A stretch of DNA of 64,000 nt. Source: Epiperipatus broadwayi (lineage: Eukaryota > Onychophora > Udeonychophora > Euonychophora > Peripatidae). The stretch covers positions 13,092,258-13,156,257 of the forward strand of contig JAQFVV010000013.1 of the NCBI GenBank assembly GCA_028023455.1. The letters are read 5' to 3'. Positions 35,525 through 45,490 of the stretch are shown here, in pieces (the first letter of the stretch is position 1; each line of letters begins with the position of its first letter). Below the pieces are notes generated by a model. That model did no database searches, was not told where the DNA came from, and saw only the letters and a list, made by a program, of their open reading frames with translations. Position numbers and translations under genes: made by a program.

Positions 35525-35995
35525 ACCACCAAACATTACATGATCACCATTCTTTATGATTACACAAGCTGTTTTTCACAGAGGCAAAACTCTCCATACA
35601 GTAGCTCCACTCAGTGCAAGTCATAGTAATCAATAAATGCAGAAAGGTTTATGTATAAAATCCCTATCTAGTGCCTACTCATCCAATATCCCCAGATCAG
35701 TTTCTAGCTTGTGGCTTTCATTAGTGAGGAGCCTTGAATATGAGAGCATTTTGGACTCAAAGCTTTATAGTTAGCTAATAAAGTAAAAGGTGGCTTCTGG
35801 AGAGTTGCATTAGATCCTGATCTAGGTGTAGTGCTCAGATCCAAGGCTCCTCACTGACGAAAGCGACAAGCTAGAAACTAGTTTGGGGATATTGGATGAA
35901 TAGGCACTAGAAAGGGATTTTATGCACAAACCTTCCTGCATCCAATCATTATTATGGCTTGCACTGATTGGAGTTACTGTATGGAGAATTTTTAG
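35525..35995. repeat. Foldback family A copy
   Basis: Outer-arm sequence (AACATTACATGATCACCATT, then ATTACACAAGCTGTT) runs to 35572, followed by the inner palindrome from about 35583 (AGGCAAAACTCTCCATACAG) to 35990 (ACTGTATGGAGAATTTTTA). The arms include CCAATATCCCCAGATCAGTT and its inverse AACTAGTTTGGGGATATTGG, and meet near 35765 around AGCTTTATAGTTAGC. No coding capacity. Terminal bases of the right end have decayed relative to ACAGGC. Confidence 0.85.
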
Positions 35996-36299
35996 TAATT
36001 GTTGTAATATTTAACAAGCAGTTCAAAAAATTTTTAACTTAGTAATAATATCACTAGTCATTGTGAGCCAGCTTTAACACACACTTATGCATATTCTTTT
36101 GACTTAATTGGGCATTATGAATTTTCCTTAATAAAAATTATGGATTGATTATTATAGTTATGAATATTGATTGACACTACAAAGTTTTTGTTCGTCGCCA
36201 AACATAATATAATGAATGTACATACAGCTTAAAATACAAAATAATCTACACTATAAAAATAAATTCAGGTCAAAGTGAAAAAAAAAAGAAGATAAAATT

Positions 36300-36580
36300 G
36301 GACAGTTGAGAACAAAATTGTTAAAAAACGTGAAGACAAGCAAATTATTTTTACACGAGAATCTTTTTTCTTTTTGATCATTACATATTCTCATTTCACG
36401 TGACAAACTTATTACGCATGCACCCAGGCTCTAAGATGGCGTTACGTTGTGGTAGTAATTTATTTAAAACACAATTTTGGTTTCACTTTTTCATTACTGT
36501 ACTTATGAAATTATGTGTAGAAGAAGAATTATGATTGTGTGATTCATATTTTAAAAAACATAGAATTTTTATAATTTAAG
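36300..36580 (+). promoter_or_regulatory. Candidate promoter and first exon
   Basis: Signals cluster in order on the plus strand. There is a CG-containing stretch (36325-36460), TTTCACGTGAC (E-box, about 36395), ACGCATGCAC (36415) and CTAAGATGGCG (36431-36441), a match to the YY1 motif often found at animal transcription starts. A consensus donor TTTAAG|GTAAGC splits at 36580/36581. The ATG inside the YY1 motif opens 32 codons (MALRCGSNLFKTQFW...) and ends at 36534, so it is either an upstream ORF or not translated. No second exon was identified downstream, so the gene is unknown. CpG retention in an otherwise CpG-poor region supports regulatory function. Confidence 0.42.
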
Positions 36581-37676
36581 GTAAGCTTTTTTTATTCAAA
36601 GATAATAGGCTTAACGTAATAATAGCCTCTTAAAATTTGCCAGGTTGTTTTATTGTAAATTTACACATTTTCTTTATAATACCGTAGGTTAATTTTGAAT
36701 ATATAATGTGTTCTGAAATTAATGTTGTGTAATTTTTACTTGGTGTTGGAAAGTTTTTTTTCTCTTGATTACGAGCTCTCACTAAAGTTAAGAATACTGC
36801 TTTCAAATTTAATGTATAATTTGTAAAAATTGTTATCATAAATGAAAACTTTATACACTACATTAAAATATGCTAAGCAATTTTTTTAATTACAATTCAA
36901 TATTTGTTTAATTTTTGTTTCTTAGTGAAGTTAATAGTTTATATATAAAATCTTGTTCGTATACTTATATACCTAAATTTGTAAGACCTATTAAAAACTC
37001 ATTAACTTAGTTAAAATACTATCTGTTTGTATATAATTATATTAGATAGGGGGGAGGCTACAAAATACTTTTTAGCTAGGCCATATTGATTAATTATAGC
37101 GCCCCTCTCGCTTCCTATAAGATGACTAAATAAAAACTTGTGTAAAACAAATTCATAATATAAAGTATATATAGACATATAAATTAACAATATACAAATG
37201 TATATATTACGAAGTACAAACTTTTATAAGAATTCGAAGTATAATTATATGTATATAGTCAGATAAATAATATACTTGAAAAGTTTTATTTTTATCATTT
37301 AACCACCAAAAAAAAAAGTTAATAATGACTATGTATATTTAATTAAAATGCTGTAATATTTATATATTTTCTAAATGAAGAAAGTATTTAAATTAATAAA
37401 GAAAAATAGTAAATAATATACAATAAACTAAAAAATCATATAACATTAAAATCACGACCATGGTTTCATCTATTGCACAAATAGACCCTTAAGTGAAAAT
37501 CAATTAAACGTAACACATTTATATATAACAAACATGCTATATCCACACTTCATTTTAAATTCCGCCCTTCTTTTAATTTAAATAATATCTATATCGTACG
37601 TTCCAGGAATTTAGACGAAATTTAAATCTCTTGCATTTAGTATATTGAATCGTATAATTCACTTGTTCCTATCGTC
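36581..37676. other. Spacer; first intron if the 36.3-kb promoter is real
   Basis: A/T-rich with one GC-rich patch at about 37035-37115 (GGGGGGAGGC, later GCGCCCCTCTCGCTTCC). No exon frame with convincing splice signals was seen there. Confidence 0.25.
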
Positions 37677-37690
37677 TAACTATCTATCTT

Positions 37691-37792
37691 TTTTTCATAT
37701 GTCATAGCATCGGTCGGGAGGCGAACCCGCAACAACCGTCTGCAACCAACTGTTTACTTGCAAGGCTGACCTCTCGGCTAACAATGCTTGAC
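37691..37792 (-). mobile_element. tRNA-derived SINE, minus strand
   Basis: Read on the minus strand from 37792: GTCAAGC, A-box TTAGCCGAGAGG, B-box GGGTTCGCCTCC, then GATGCTATGACAT and a short A tail. It is flanked by an exact 13-bp duplication AACTATCTATCTT (37678-37690, 37793-37805). The internal pol III promoter, A tail and duplication define a SINE mobilised by a LINE. At about 100 bp it is almost only the tRNA-like head. It closely matches the copy at 52721-52830. Confidence 0.93.
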
Positions 37793-38364
37793 AACTATCT
37801 ATCTTAGAGCGTTTATATATATTTTTCTTCAATATTTTTTTTTTGTTTTTACTATTCCTTTATTTTTATTTTTTATCTCTTAGCATTTTTTATTAAGTAA
37901 ACTTCACAATCTTTAAAAATGTAAATCAGATTTCTATTTTTCATAATTTAATCTAATATTTTGTCTTTTTTCAATACATTTATCTCTATATAATGATATT
38001 TCCAATGTTTATAAACCATAATGAAAAGTATCACAATCCAAAATAATTAATTTCCTATTCAGTTTTTAAGTTTTTATTTTGCTTCTTTCCATTTTTTCCA
38101 TCCCATTTTCTAATTAATTAATAGTTAATATAATTTTTGTCTTGACTTTTTTTTTCAAAAAGTATGAAAACATTTGTTCCACTTTTTTACTTTTATTTTT
38201 TAACTATTAAGTAGATTCTTGAAATTTATTGTTTTAGTCAAATTCATCTATTGCAAACCTAATGCATCATTTCTTTAAAAGTAAAGTTAAGCCTTTGTGT
38301 TTAATTAAGATAAAGAATATTGTTTATCTGAAGGGATTGTGACGATAGCGTTTTAGTCGTAATT

Positions 38365-38680
38365 ATATGTTGAACTATTTCCATCATTAATATCAAATGT
38401 ACACTGTCTTTAGAAAATTTCAAACTTTAGTTAAACTTTTCAAATAATACATGCAAGTGTTAATAATAATATCTCTTAGGAAAAAGTGGAGAAATCAGGA
38501 AAATGCTTATAGATAAGTTTATGAAACAATGTAGTTAGAGTGTCACCTTAAATTCAATATTCACAAATTCAAAGATCCAAATTTAATTCCTTTGTTAGTA
38601 CTATCACTGGTCAGGCCAATAACACTTCAAAAGAGAATATTACTTGAAATGTGTTATGTACTAACTTGTGTAATATTAAC
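38365..38680. repeat. Diverged copy of the 23.8-kb foldback family
   Basis: The left part (TTGAACTATTTCCATCATT, then CTTTAGAAAATTTCAAACTT, then CAAGTGTTAATAATA) matches the left arm of 23785-24315. It is followed by TAGTTAGAGTGTCACCTTAA, AAATTCAATATTCACAAATTC and a degenerate B-box ATTTAATTCC. Only part of the palindrome remains, and divergence is higher than in the 23.8-kb copy. Confidence 0.55.
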
Positions 38681-38869
38681 AACATGCATTTTTAAAAGTC
38701 ATTTGATGAAAATAATTCATCAGACAAAGAATATCTTAACTTTTTATGTAATTCAACATTATCAGTTTCTTTTCCTTTGTTCAACATTTTTTGTACTTCC
38801 TTTCCTCAGCTTAATTTTTTTCCAGACAATATTTATGTAAATGAAAGTACTGAGTATTGTTATCATTTT

Positions 38870-40925
38870 TCACCTTTATTGATCCACTGCAGGATGAAGA
38901 TCTCTCAAAGTTCAATCCAGTTTCTCCAATCCCTTGTCTTTCTTCTCCTCATCACACCAGCACTCTTACGTCATCCATCCATCTCACATGATTTCTTTTT
39001 AGGTCTCTTGAGATTCAACTTTAATTATCTATTTTTTGTCATCTCTTTTAGCAGTTTGTCCATTCCAGCTCATTTCAATTCTTAATTCTTTCTAAATGTT
39101 AGTCATAACTGTTTGTTCTCTCACCCATGTATTTTATTATTATTCCTAATAACCCTCCATACTTCTTTAGTGGTCTGAAGTCTTGATCATATAACTCTTC
39201 TATTAAATTTCCAAGTCAATGTTTAAAAACCCATTTTTTAAACACATGAACATATTTATTTTTAATATGAATTATTTTTATCTAAAGTGCTCCAGCAAAG
39301 TTTAATTCTGTGATTAATTTCATGTAGTTTCTATTTAATGTTAATAATCTGATCAAGGTATTGCAGTTATTAACTTTTTATGAGAAAATTCATTGAACAT
39401 TAGCTTAGTCTTTTTAGCATTTATCTTTAATCTTACTTTTGTTTGACAACTCTTACAATATTTCCTGAAGCTGTGAAACATTATTTGTGAAAACAATCGC
39501 ATTGTCTTCAAAATCTAGATGACTTAAATAATCTGCATTTATTTTTATGCCCTTAGCTTCCCATTTTAATGCACAAAATATTTTCCAAAAAGTTTTGAGA
39601 TATGAAGTCACCATGTAATTTAATCATTGCTAATACATTTTGAAATTTTTCAGAATGTCAATTTTCCAGATCTATATTTTGATGATCCAAAGCTTTAATC
39701 ACCATGGAAATGCTTATCAAATCCAATGCCTTTTCTTAATTTTGCAAATCCAAAACATAATGGCAACTTATATTCATTAATCTTTTCTGCAACTTCTCCC
39801 AATGTTTGTATGTGATCTACTATGTGAAAACCATTTTTAAATTTAGCTTATTCTTCAGGTTAATTAGAATCCAAAGTTCACTGTAGGCATGTTGCAATTA
39901 TTTTGGCAAAGATTTTGTCTGTAATTTCTAATATCTTTATCACCTTTCTTAAATATTAATTTTATTAATGCATTTTTCCAATCATCTGGTGCATCTTTAT
40001 TATTTAAACACTTGGTATATAGCTTTGCCAATAATTTATTTATTTCTTCATCTGCTTTTAAAATATCAACAATAATTTTATTATTTCCTGGATTTTTTCT
40101 CTTCTTCATGGATTTAATTGCATATTTCAACTCTTAATTTAAAATGCTTGACATTTCAGATGTAGTAATTCTAGTAATTATTTTGTTTTCTTGTTCTTTA
40201 TTATTATATAATTCTTTATACACTTTTTCCATACATTTCACGGTATATTCTCTCTTTCTAATAATAGTTTCATCTTTTCTTTTTATCGGTAAAACAATTT
40301 TCTTTTCAATTCCAATATGCTTTATATTTATGACACTTATTTTCTTCTATACTTTTCCTTGCTATTTCACAATATTTTCTTATATCATTCAACTCTTTGT
40401 CTATTGTTTTATAGAATTAGATATTCAATTCTTCTAATGAATCATTAAAAATTTTTTTCATATTCCTTCTTTTTTTTTTACATTATCTTGTCTCCTCAGA
40501 AAATGTACTGATTGGTATTTTCTTATACCAGCTACCATTTTTCCAGTTTTCATTAGAGTATCAGTTATCTTTTTATTGGTTACAGTCAAGTCTGAACATT
40601 CTTCAAAATCTGTTAATATTTTAAAGCTAATTGCAAGTTTTAATTTAAGTTCATTGAAATGTTTCTGAAGGTTGGGAATTTCAATTATTAATGCTGTCTT
40701 TTTTAATAGTTTTCTTCTCTAGTTTTGTAATAATATGTTTTACATCTCATTTATAGATCACTAACTGTATTGAATCTTAATTAAGATCATTATAGTCTTG
40801 AAATACATAATTTCTGTTACTCAAAATATAGTCCAATTCTGCTCTACTTTTATTTGGATGCTTCCATGTCAATTTCTCATGAGCATTTTTATCAAAGAAC
40901 GAACTGATAATATATAGTTTTAATA
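38870..40925 (-). mobile_element. RTE-like LINE, decayed, minus strand
   Basis: On the minus strand, three parts occur in the right order. First is the endonuclease end (LTWKHPNKSRAELDYILSNR, about 40910-40790). Second is the RT start (40130-39890, YAIKSMKKRKNPGNNKI and DWKNALIKLIFKKGD). Third is the C-terminal segment near 39080-38870 (ELDKLLKEMTKNR, later RRRKTRDWRNWIEL and ILQWI). That C-terminus (W-DDI---G--W------D---W--L-EA-ILQW) is characteristic of the RTE clade. Frames are broken and RT motifs A-D are not readable, so the copy is dead. Foldback family A sequence abuts its 5' side at about 40928. Confidence 0.8.
39864..40130 (-). pseudogene. RTE-like reverse transcriptase N-terminal fragment
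   Basis: An 88-codon open frame beginning MKYAIKSMKKRKNPGNNKI. It covers the region before RT motif 1: a K-G/N-K-PG-D segment (here NPGNN), ILKADEEINKLLAKLYTKCL, then APDDWKNALIKLIFKKGDKD and RNYRQNL, matching the family pattern P-DWK-A-I--I-KKGD---NYRPISLL. The Pro-Ile-Ser after NYR is lost and the frame ends soon afterwards. The match is clear by pattern. Confidence 0.85.
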
Positions 40926-40927
40926 AG

Positions 40928-41225
40928 AGTATCTCCATACAGTAGTATTACCAAGTGTAAGCCTTCATAATTAATAGATGCAGGAAGGTTTGTGCATAAA
41001 ATTGCTATCTAGTGGCCATCTTCCAACATTCTCAGATTAGTTTCTAGCTTGTGGCTTTCATCAGTGAGGAGCCTTGGATTTCACCTAGATCTTAGAATCT
41101 AATGCAACCCTCTAGCAGCCACCTTTTACCTATTTGGTTAACTATAAAGCTAGAGCTCAAGATGAAAATACCATAAGCTCATTCACTTATATAACTACTT
41201 CAAACACTTTATAGCAATTATTTGT
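40928..41225. repeat. Foldback family A, single arm
   Basis: It begins GTATCTCCATACAGTAGTAT and runs through GGTTTGTGCATAAAATTGCT, TTAGTTTCTAGCTTGTGGCT, TCAGTGAGGAGCCTTGGATT and CTTAGAATCTAATGCAACCC, up to ATATAACTACTTC near 41195. Only one arm is present, without its inverse, so this is a half element. It abuts the RTE-like LINE on the left and the pogo/mariner-like element on the right. Confidence 0.8.
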
Positions 41226-41230
41226 ACATA

Positions 41231-42351
41231 CACCTGGGTCTCTTTTTACGCGGACTTATTTAACACGATTTTGAAGTTACGCGATTCATGTTTCACCGGA
41301 AGTCGAACTCTGATAATGCGCTATTACTTTAAATAATAAATTTCGCGCACTTACGTTATATTGAAAGTAATAGCACATTATTGGAATTCGACTTTCATCT
41401 TAGTAATTTTAATATTTTCAGTGCTTTATAATAGTAAGATTTTATGCAATAATGAAATTAAAATCATGATTTCCACATTTTATGTATACACACACATTAA
41501 ATTTTACAAGATTATAATATAAATTTGTTCAAACATTGTGCATGTTAATTTTGCATTTTAAATCACATTCTGTTTTTGCTTTTTAAAAAAGAACGTAATC
41601 AATTATTAATCATTTATTGTCTGCAAGTTTATTTTTAAAAGGTGAGTAATAGCAGTGGGCACAATTAAATTTGACAATTAAAAATTAAAATCTGATTTTT
41701 AATTGTAATTAACAATTTAAAAATTACTTACGGCGACTTGAAATTAATGTGATGTAAAACAAAATTTGATTTTTAAACAGAATTGAAAATTAAAAAATTA
41801 AAGACAAAAATAAGAATTTAATTTTTAGTTGTTAGTTTTAATTAAATTTTTCCCAGCAGTGGTGAATAAAAGTCTTTTTATTATCATAAGTCTAAGTTCA
41901 TAAACAATTAATAAAATCATCGTCTCAAAGATTAATTACTAATTACGTTGTCAACAGAAAACCATTAACTCAACATGAGAGTACAAATGAACGTGTTTTT
42001 CGGCAAATAGCGATAATAATTAAAACATGTATAAAAAAATGTAAATTACTGTACTGTAAATTATGCATAAAAATATATTATTTTGAATAAAATTAAATAT
42101 TATAGTTAAAAAAAGTTTGTCTTATCAATTTTTTTCAAATTTGAAATTTTTTATTAGTCATATTTTATTTTCCTTATTTTTTTTTTGCACGAATTTTAAA
42201 GTAATTTTATGTTGGTGCTTTGCTTTTATGTGAATTTTGAAAAATCACAGACCGCATCTCCCTTTTTTCAATGTAAGTTACGTCTATTTTTGCGCGATTT
42301 CGTTTGCGCGTGTTTTCTGAGGAATCTATCGCGTAAAACGAGACCCATGTG
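41231..42351. mobile_element. pogo/mariner-like non-autonomous transposon
   Basis: The left end CACCTGGGTCTCTTTTTACG and right end CGTAAAACGAGACCCATGTG are inverted repeats (CACMTGGGTCTCKTTTTACGCG core, about 22 bp). TA occurs at both flanks (41229-41230, 42352-42353), as produced by Tc1/mariner/pogo transposases. The subterminal zones are rich in CpG (CGCGATT, GCGCG), unlike the A/T-rich core. An additional internal inverted pair lies at 41305-41340 and 41360-41395 (GTCGAACTCTGATAATGCGC and its imperfect inverse). No transposase frame. Confidence 0.85.
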
Positions 42352-42430
42352 TATACATACACCTACGTTTCGCCTGACCTCCAGTCTTCTTCAGAGCAGG
42401 TCAGTCGAAACATAGGTGTACGTATATGTA
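42352..42430. repeat. Short stem-loop next to the TA-flanked transposon
   Basis: ATACACCTACGTTTCGCCTG, ACCTCCAGT, a CTTCTTCAGAGC loop, then AGGTCAGTCGAAACATAGG, TGTACGTAT form an imperfect hairpin of about 75 bp. It could be a separate mini-element, or an extension of the transposon's right end that captured the TA target. Confidence 0.5.
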
Positions 42431-42540
42431 CAAATAGAGACTTTTGCTATAAAGTGTTTGAAGTGGTTTGGATAAATTGTATTTATAGGATATTAAGCAA
42501 AATAAAGAAAAGTGTGATTTTGGTAATAAATATGTAGATC

Positions 42541-43352
42541 TGAAGTCAGTTCATCATCTATACATTTTGGTGTCTGGTTTTTCAAAAACCAGTCACCATT
42601 ATCCTATGGTCAAAGTAAGCAAAAAAAAACTATGAAAACATCACATGATCACCATTTCATATGCTTACACATGCTGTTAATAAGAGTACCAAACTTTCCA
42701 TACACTAGTGCCCTCAAGTGCAAACCTTTGTAATCAATGCATGCAGGAAAATTTGTGCATAAAACCTATTTAGTATCTACTCATCTAACATCCCCAGACT
42801 AGTTTCTAGTTGGTTGCTTTCATCAGTTTGATGAGTAAGCACTAGATAGGGATTTTATGCACAAACTTTCCTGCATCCATTGATTACGAAGGCTTGTGCT
42901 TGGTAGCGCTACTGTATGGAGAGTTTTAGCATGTGTAAGCATATGAAATGGTGATCGTGTGATGTTTTAATAGTTTTTACCTATCCTGCTGTAGAATAAT
43001 GATGACTGATTTTGGAAAAACCAAAGACACTGAAATGTATAGATGATGAATTGAGTTCAGATCTATATGACTACACAAGTGAACGAGCTTCTGTTGCAAA
43101 CATTATGGTGTTTTTATCTTGGGCTCCTAGCTTTACTGTTAACCAAATAGGTGAGGATTGCATTTGATCTTAAGATCTACGTGCAGTGCTCTCAAATTCA
43201 GGGCTCCTCACTGATGAAAGCCACAAGCTAGAAACTAGACTGGGAATGTTGGAGGAGTAGGCACTAGATAGGAATTTTATGCACAAACCTTCCTGCATTC
43301 ATTGATTACGAAAACTTGCACTTGGTGGCACTACTATATGAAAAGTTTGATA
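42541..43352. repeat. Foldback family A, longest copy with nested palindromes
   Basis: The outer arms 42541-42674 (TCAGTTCATCATCTATACAT, then CATCACATGATCACCATTTC) and 42928-43056 (the inverse) enclose an inner palindrome 42676-42925 (ACCAAACTTTCCATACACTA ... CTACTGTATGGAGAGTTTTA). From 43057 the sequence continues as a second full inner arm (GTGCAGTGCTCTCAAATTC, CTCACTGATGAAAGCCACAAG, GGAATTTTATGCACAAACC) to 43352. The unit shows that outer and inner parts are one composite family. LINE copy C starts at its end. Confidence 0.85.
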
Positions 43353-44121
43353 GCGGTAACAACAGTTTTATATAAAGTTTTCTCATATATGGTGGCTAGA
43401 AATGTTGTAAAACGGATGGAAGGGAATAATGTAGTGGGGGAAATGCAAGGAGGTTTTAGATTAGATAGGCGTATAGGAGATAGTTTATATGTAGTTACAC
43501 AACTTATGGATATGAGTAGGAATTCAGGTAGATAGTTATATATGAGTTTTATAGATAAAGAGAAGGCATATGAGAGAGGAAATAAAAATAGATTATGGGT
43601 AAGTTTAGAAAATTTGGGAATGGATGAAGCTTTAGTGGATATTATTAAAAAATTTTATGAAAATAATTATTATACATATCAATTAGGGAATATAGAATCA
43701 GTTAAAAGTTAAAAATGGGGTAGGATTAAGGCAAGGATGCCCTATGTGACCTATTTTGCTTTTGTTGTAATTGAGTGAAATGGAAAGAGCAATAGAAAGA
43801 TTAGGAAGAGGAATAGAGATACCATTAATAGGTGGTAAGGGAGTATATACTTTGTCAGATCTTTTTTTTTTTTTTTGTGGCTGATATCTTGTGTATGCAG
43901 AAAGAAGAGAAGGTATGGAAGTTATGCTGAGGACATGTACAAGGGTGGGTAAAGAGATGGGAATTAAATTCAGTGAAGAAAAATCAAATATAATGATGGT
44001 TAATACTGGCGAAAGAGAAGATGTAGAATTTTTATTGGGGGATATAAAGTTAAATGTGGTGAATAGAAATAGTTATTTGGGAATTATCTTAAGTAATCAG
44101 AAAAATTGTTTGGATGAATAG
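43353..44121 (+). pseudogene. Reverse transcriptase of LINE family 1 (copy C)
   Basis: It reads MQGGFRLDRRIGDSLYVVTQ, LMDMSRNSGRQLYMSFIDKE then KAYE (motif A region), then a shifted GLRQGCPM-like motif B near 43725-43750. A degraded stretch near 43855-43890, where the catalytic F-A-D-D box should be, carries a T homopolymer expansion (now F-V-A-DI). Motif D survives (MGIKFSEEKSNIMMVN), as does a following NRNSYLGIIL segment. The disrupted catalytic box rules out activity. Confidence 0.82.
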
Positions 44122-44399
44122 GAGAAAAAATTGATAAATGAAGCAAAGAAAAGAAAGGAATTGATAAAGAAATTAACAGTGTTTTCATATAATAAATATG
44201 ATGTAGCTAGAATTATATGGGAGTTGCAGTAGCAGTTGTTAACATATGGTAATGATGCGTTATGTTTTCGTAAAGGGGTATTAGATTACTTAGAAAAAGT
44301 ACAAACGGAAGTAGGAAGACATGCATTGGATGCAGTTGTATGGACAACAAGGGAGGCAATTCAAGGAGAAATGGAATGGTAAAGTTTTTATATGAGATG

Positions 44400-45050
44400 C
44401 AAAAAGTAAAATGAAAATGTTTGGTAGATTGCAGTTTATGGATAATAAAAGAATTGCTAAAATAGTATTTAATTGGGTTATGAGGAAAAGGCAGGCAACA
44501 AGATGGATGAGAAAAGTAATGTGGTATGCAAAAGATTTGGATAAAGACTTTATATCAGTATATTTGTATAAAAGGTGGGATGATTGTGTTAGGAGGATTG
44601 TTGAGTGTTATAGTGGTAAGGAATAGGATAAAAGAATAGATTCATTAATAAAGAATAGGAAGTTAGAGAGATGAAGAACTAGTATGGAGAGTAAAAAGAG
44701 TTCAAATATATATAGAACTATACATAATATTAGGTGCGAGTTAATGTATGATAATAGTAAGGCAAGTAGTTTATTGTTTAAGGCTCGAATGGGATATTTA
44801 GCAACAAGAGAATATACATGTAAATGGAAAAATATGGATGATTTAGTCTGTAAATTGTGTAAGGAAAGAATAGAAAATATTAGGCATCTGTTAATTGAAT
44901 GTAAATGCTTGAAAACAGAAAGGGTACAAATAAGAAGTTATGGAAGAATAAATATGAAAAAAGTGATTATACAGAAAGTGGGTTATTGGTTTTTATGTTG
45001 GGTTTGGGAAAAGATAAGGAGGATTTAGATATAAAGGCCATAGAGTTGAC
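44400..45050 (+). pseudogene. C-terminal domain of LINE family 1 (copy C)
   Basis: Two frames cover the C-terminus. 44411-44626 has MKMFGRLQFMDNKRIAKIVF and RQATRWMRKVMWYA. 44684-45028 has RMGYLATREYTCKWKNMDD, then LVCKLCKERIENIRHLLIE with CKC. The C-x2-C-x7-9-H-x4-C arrangement is the zinc-knuckle-like motif near the end of many non-LTR ORF2 proteins. The same stretch occurs in copy A. A stop at 44624-44626 and a frame change separate the pieces. Confidence 0.8.
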
Positions 45051-45299
45051 AAAGATTATGTGAAAACTTAGAGTGGGGAATGGAAGGTAAAGTGGCTAAC
45101 AGGTTTCTCTGGGCATAGTTGCGGAGAGATTCCTGACTGTTTAAAGAGATGTCACAGTGCACCACATCACATTACGTTTATTAACAGCATGTGTAAGTAT
45201 ATGAAATAGTGATGACGTAATATAAGCTTTTTGACAAACTCCTTAAACCTGTGTCCTATTGTTTCTTTCACCGTAACTATTTATTTATAGCCATCTTTC

Positions 45300-45490
45300 A
45301 ATCATTTGCTAATTCTAGTATTTAGTCTCATTATAATTTTAAAATTTTGTTTGGTTTGATCAAAAGAATTTTGTAGATCCATATAAACATTTTTTACTTC
45401 TTAAACCTTTAACTGATTTTGTCTAACTTTTCATTGGCCCAATACTTAAATCTGAGAACAATATGATTCGTCCGTTTCATTTCCAGCCGG
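45300..45490 (-). pseudogene. Short reverse transcriptase fragment around motif A
   Basis: On the minus strand near 45410-45330 the translation is VKNVYMDLQNSFDQTKQNFK, resembling RT motif A (VY-DL-KAFD). The same ~85 bp recurs at 46650-46735 in a more decayed form (VYMDVENSSDQTKQNF). No other RT motif was confirmed on either side, so the LINE clade is open. Confidence 0.5.

Larger units (their letters stand above)
43353..45175 (+). mobile_element. LINE family 1, copy C, 5'-truncated
   Basis: It starts inside RT (IAVTTVLYKVFSYMV) and runs to the family's 3' end (CTCTGGGCATAGTTGC, then CACCACATCACATTA). The following bases 45176-45210 (TTTATTAACAGCATGTGTAA) are foldback family A outer-arm sequence, the natural continuation of the foldback inner end at about 43350. 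The LINE is therefore inserted into that foldback element. Frameshifts and stops (for example at 43533, 44119 and 44624) show inactivity. Copies A and B at 19.2-23.5 kb are paralogues. Confidence 0.9.

Noticed and set aside
37691-37792. Possible functional tRNA gene on the minus strand (same for 52721-52830)
   Set aside because: A tail, flanking target duplications and a poor cloverleaf with long A-to-B-box spacing show SINE copies, not tRNA genes.
38777-39085. 102-codon plus-strand ORF
   Set aside because: It is the antisense of the C-terminal end of the minus-strand RTE-like LINE.
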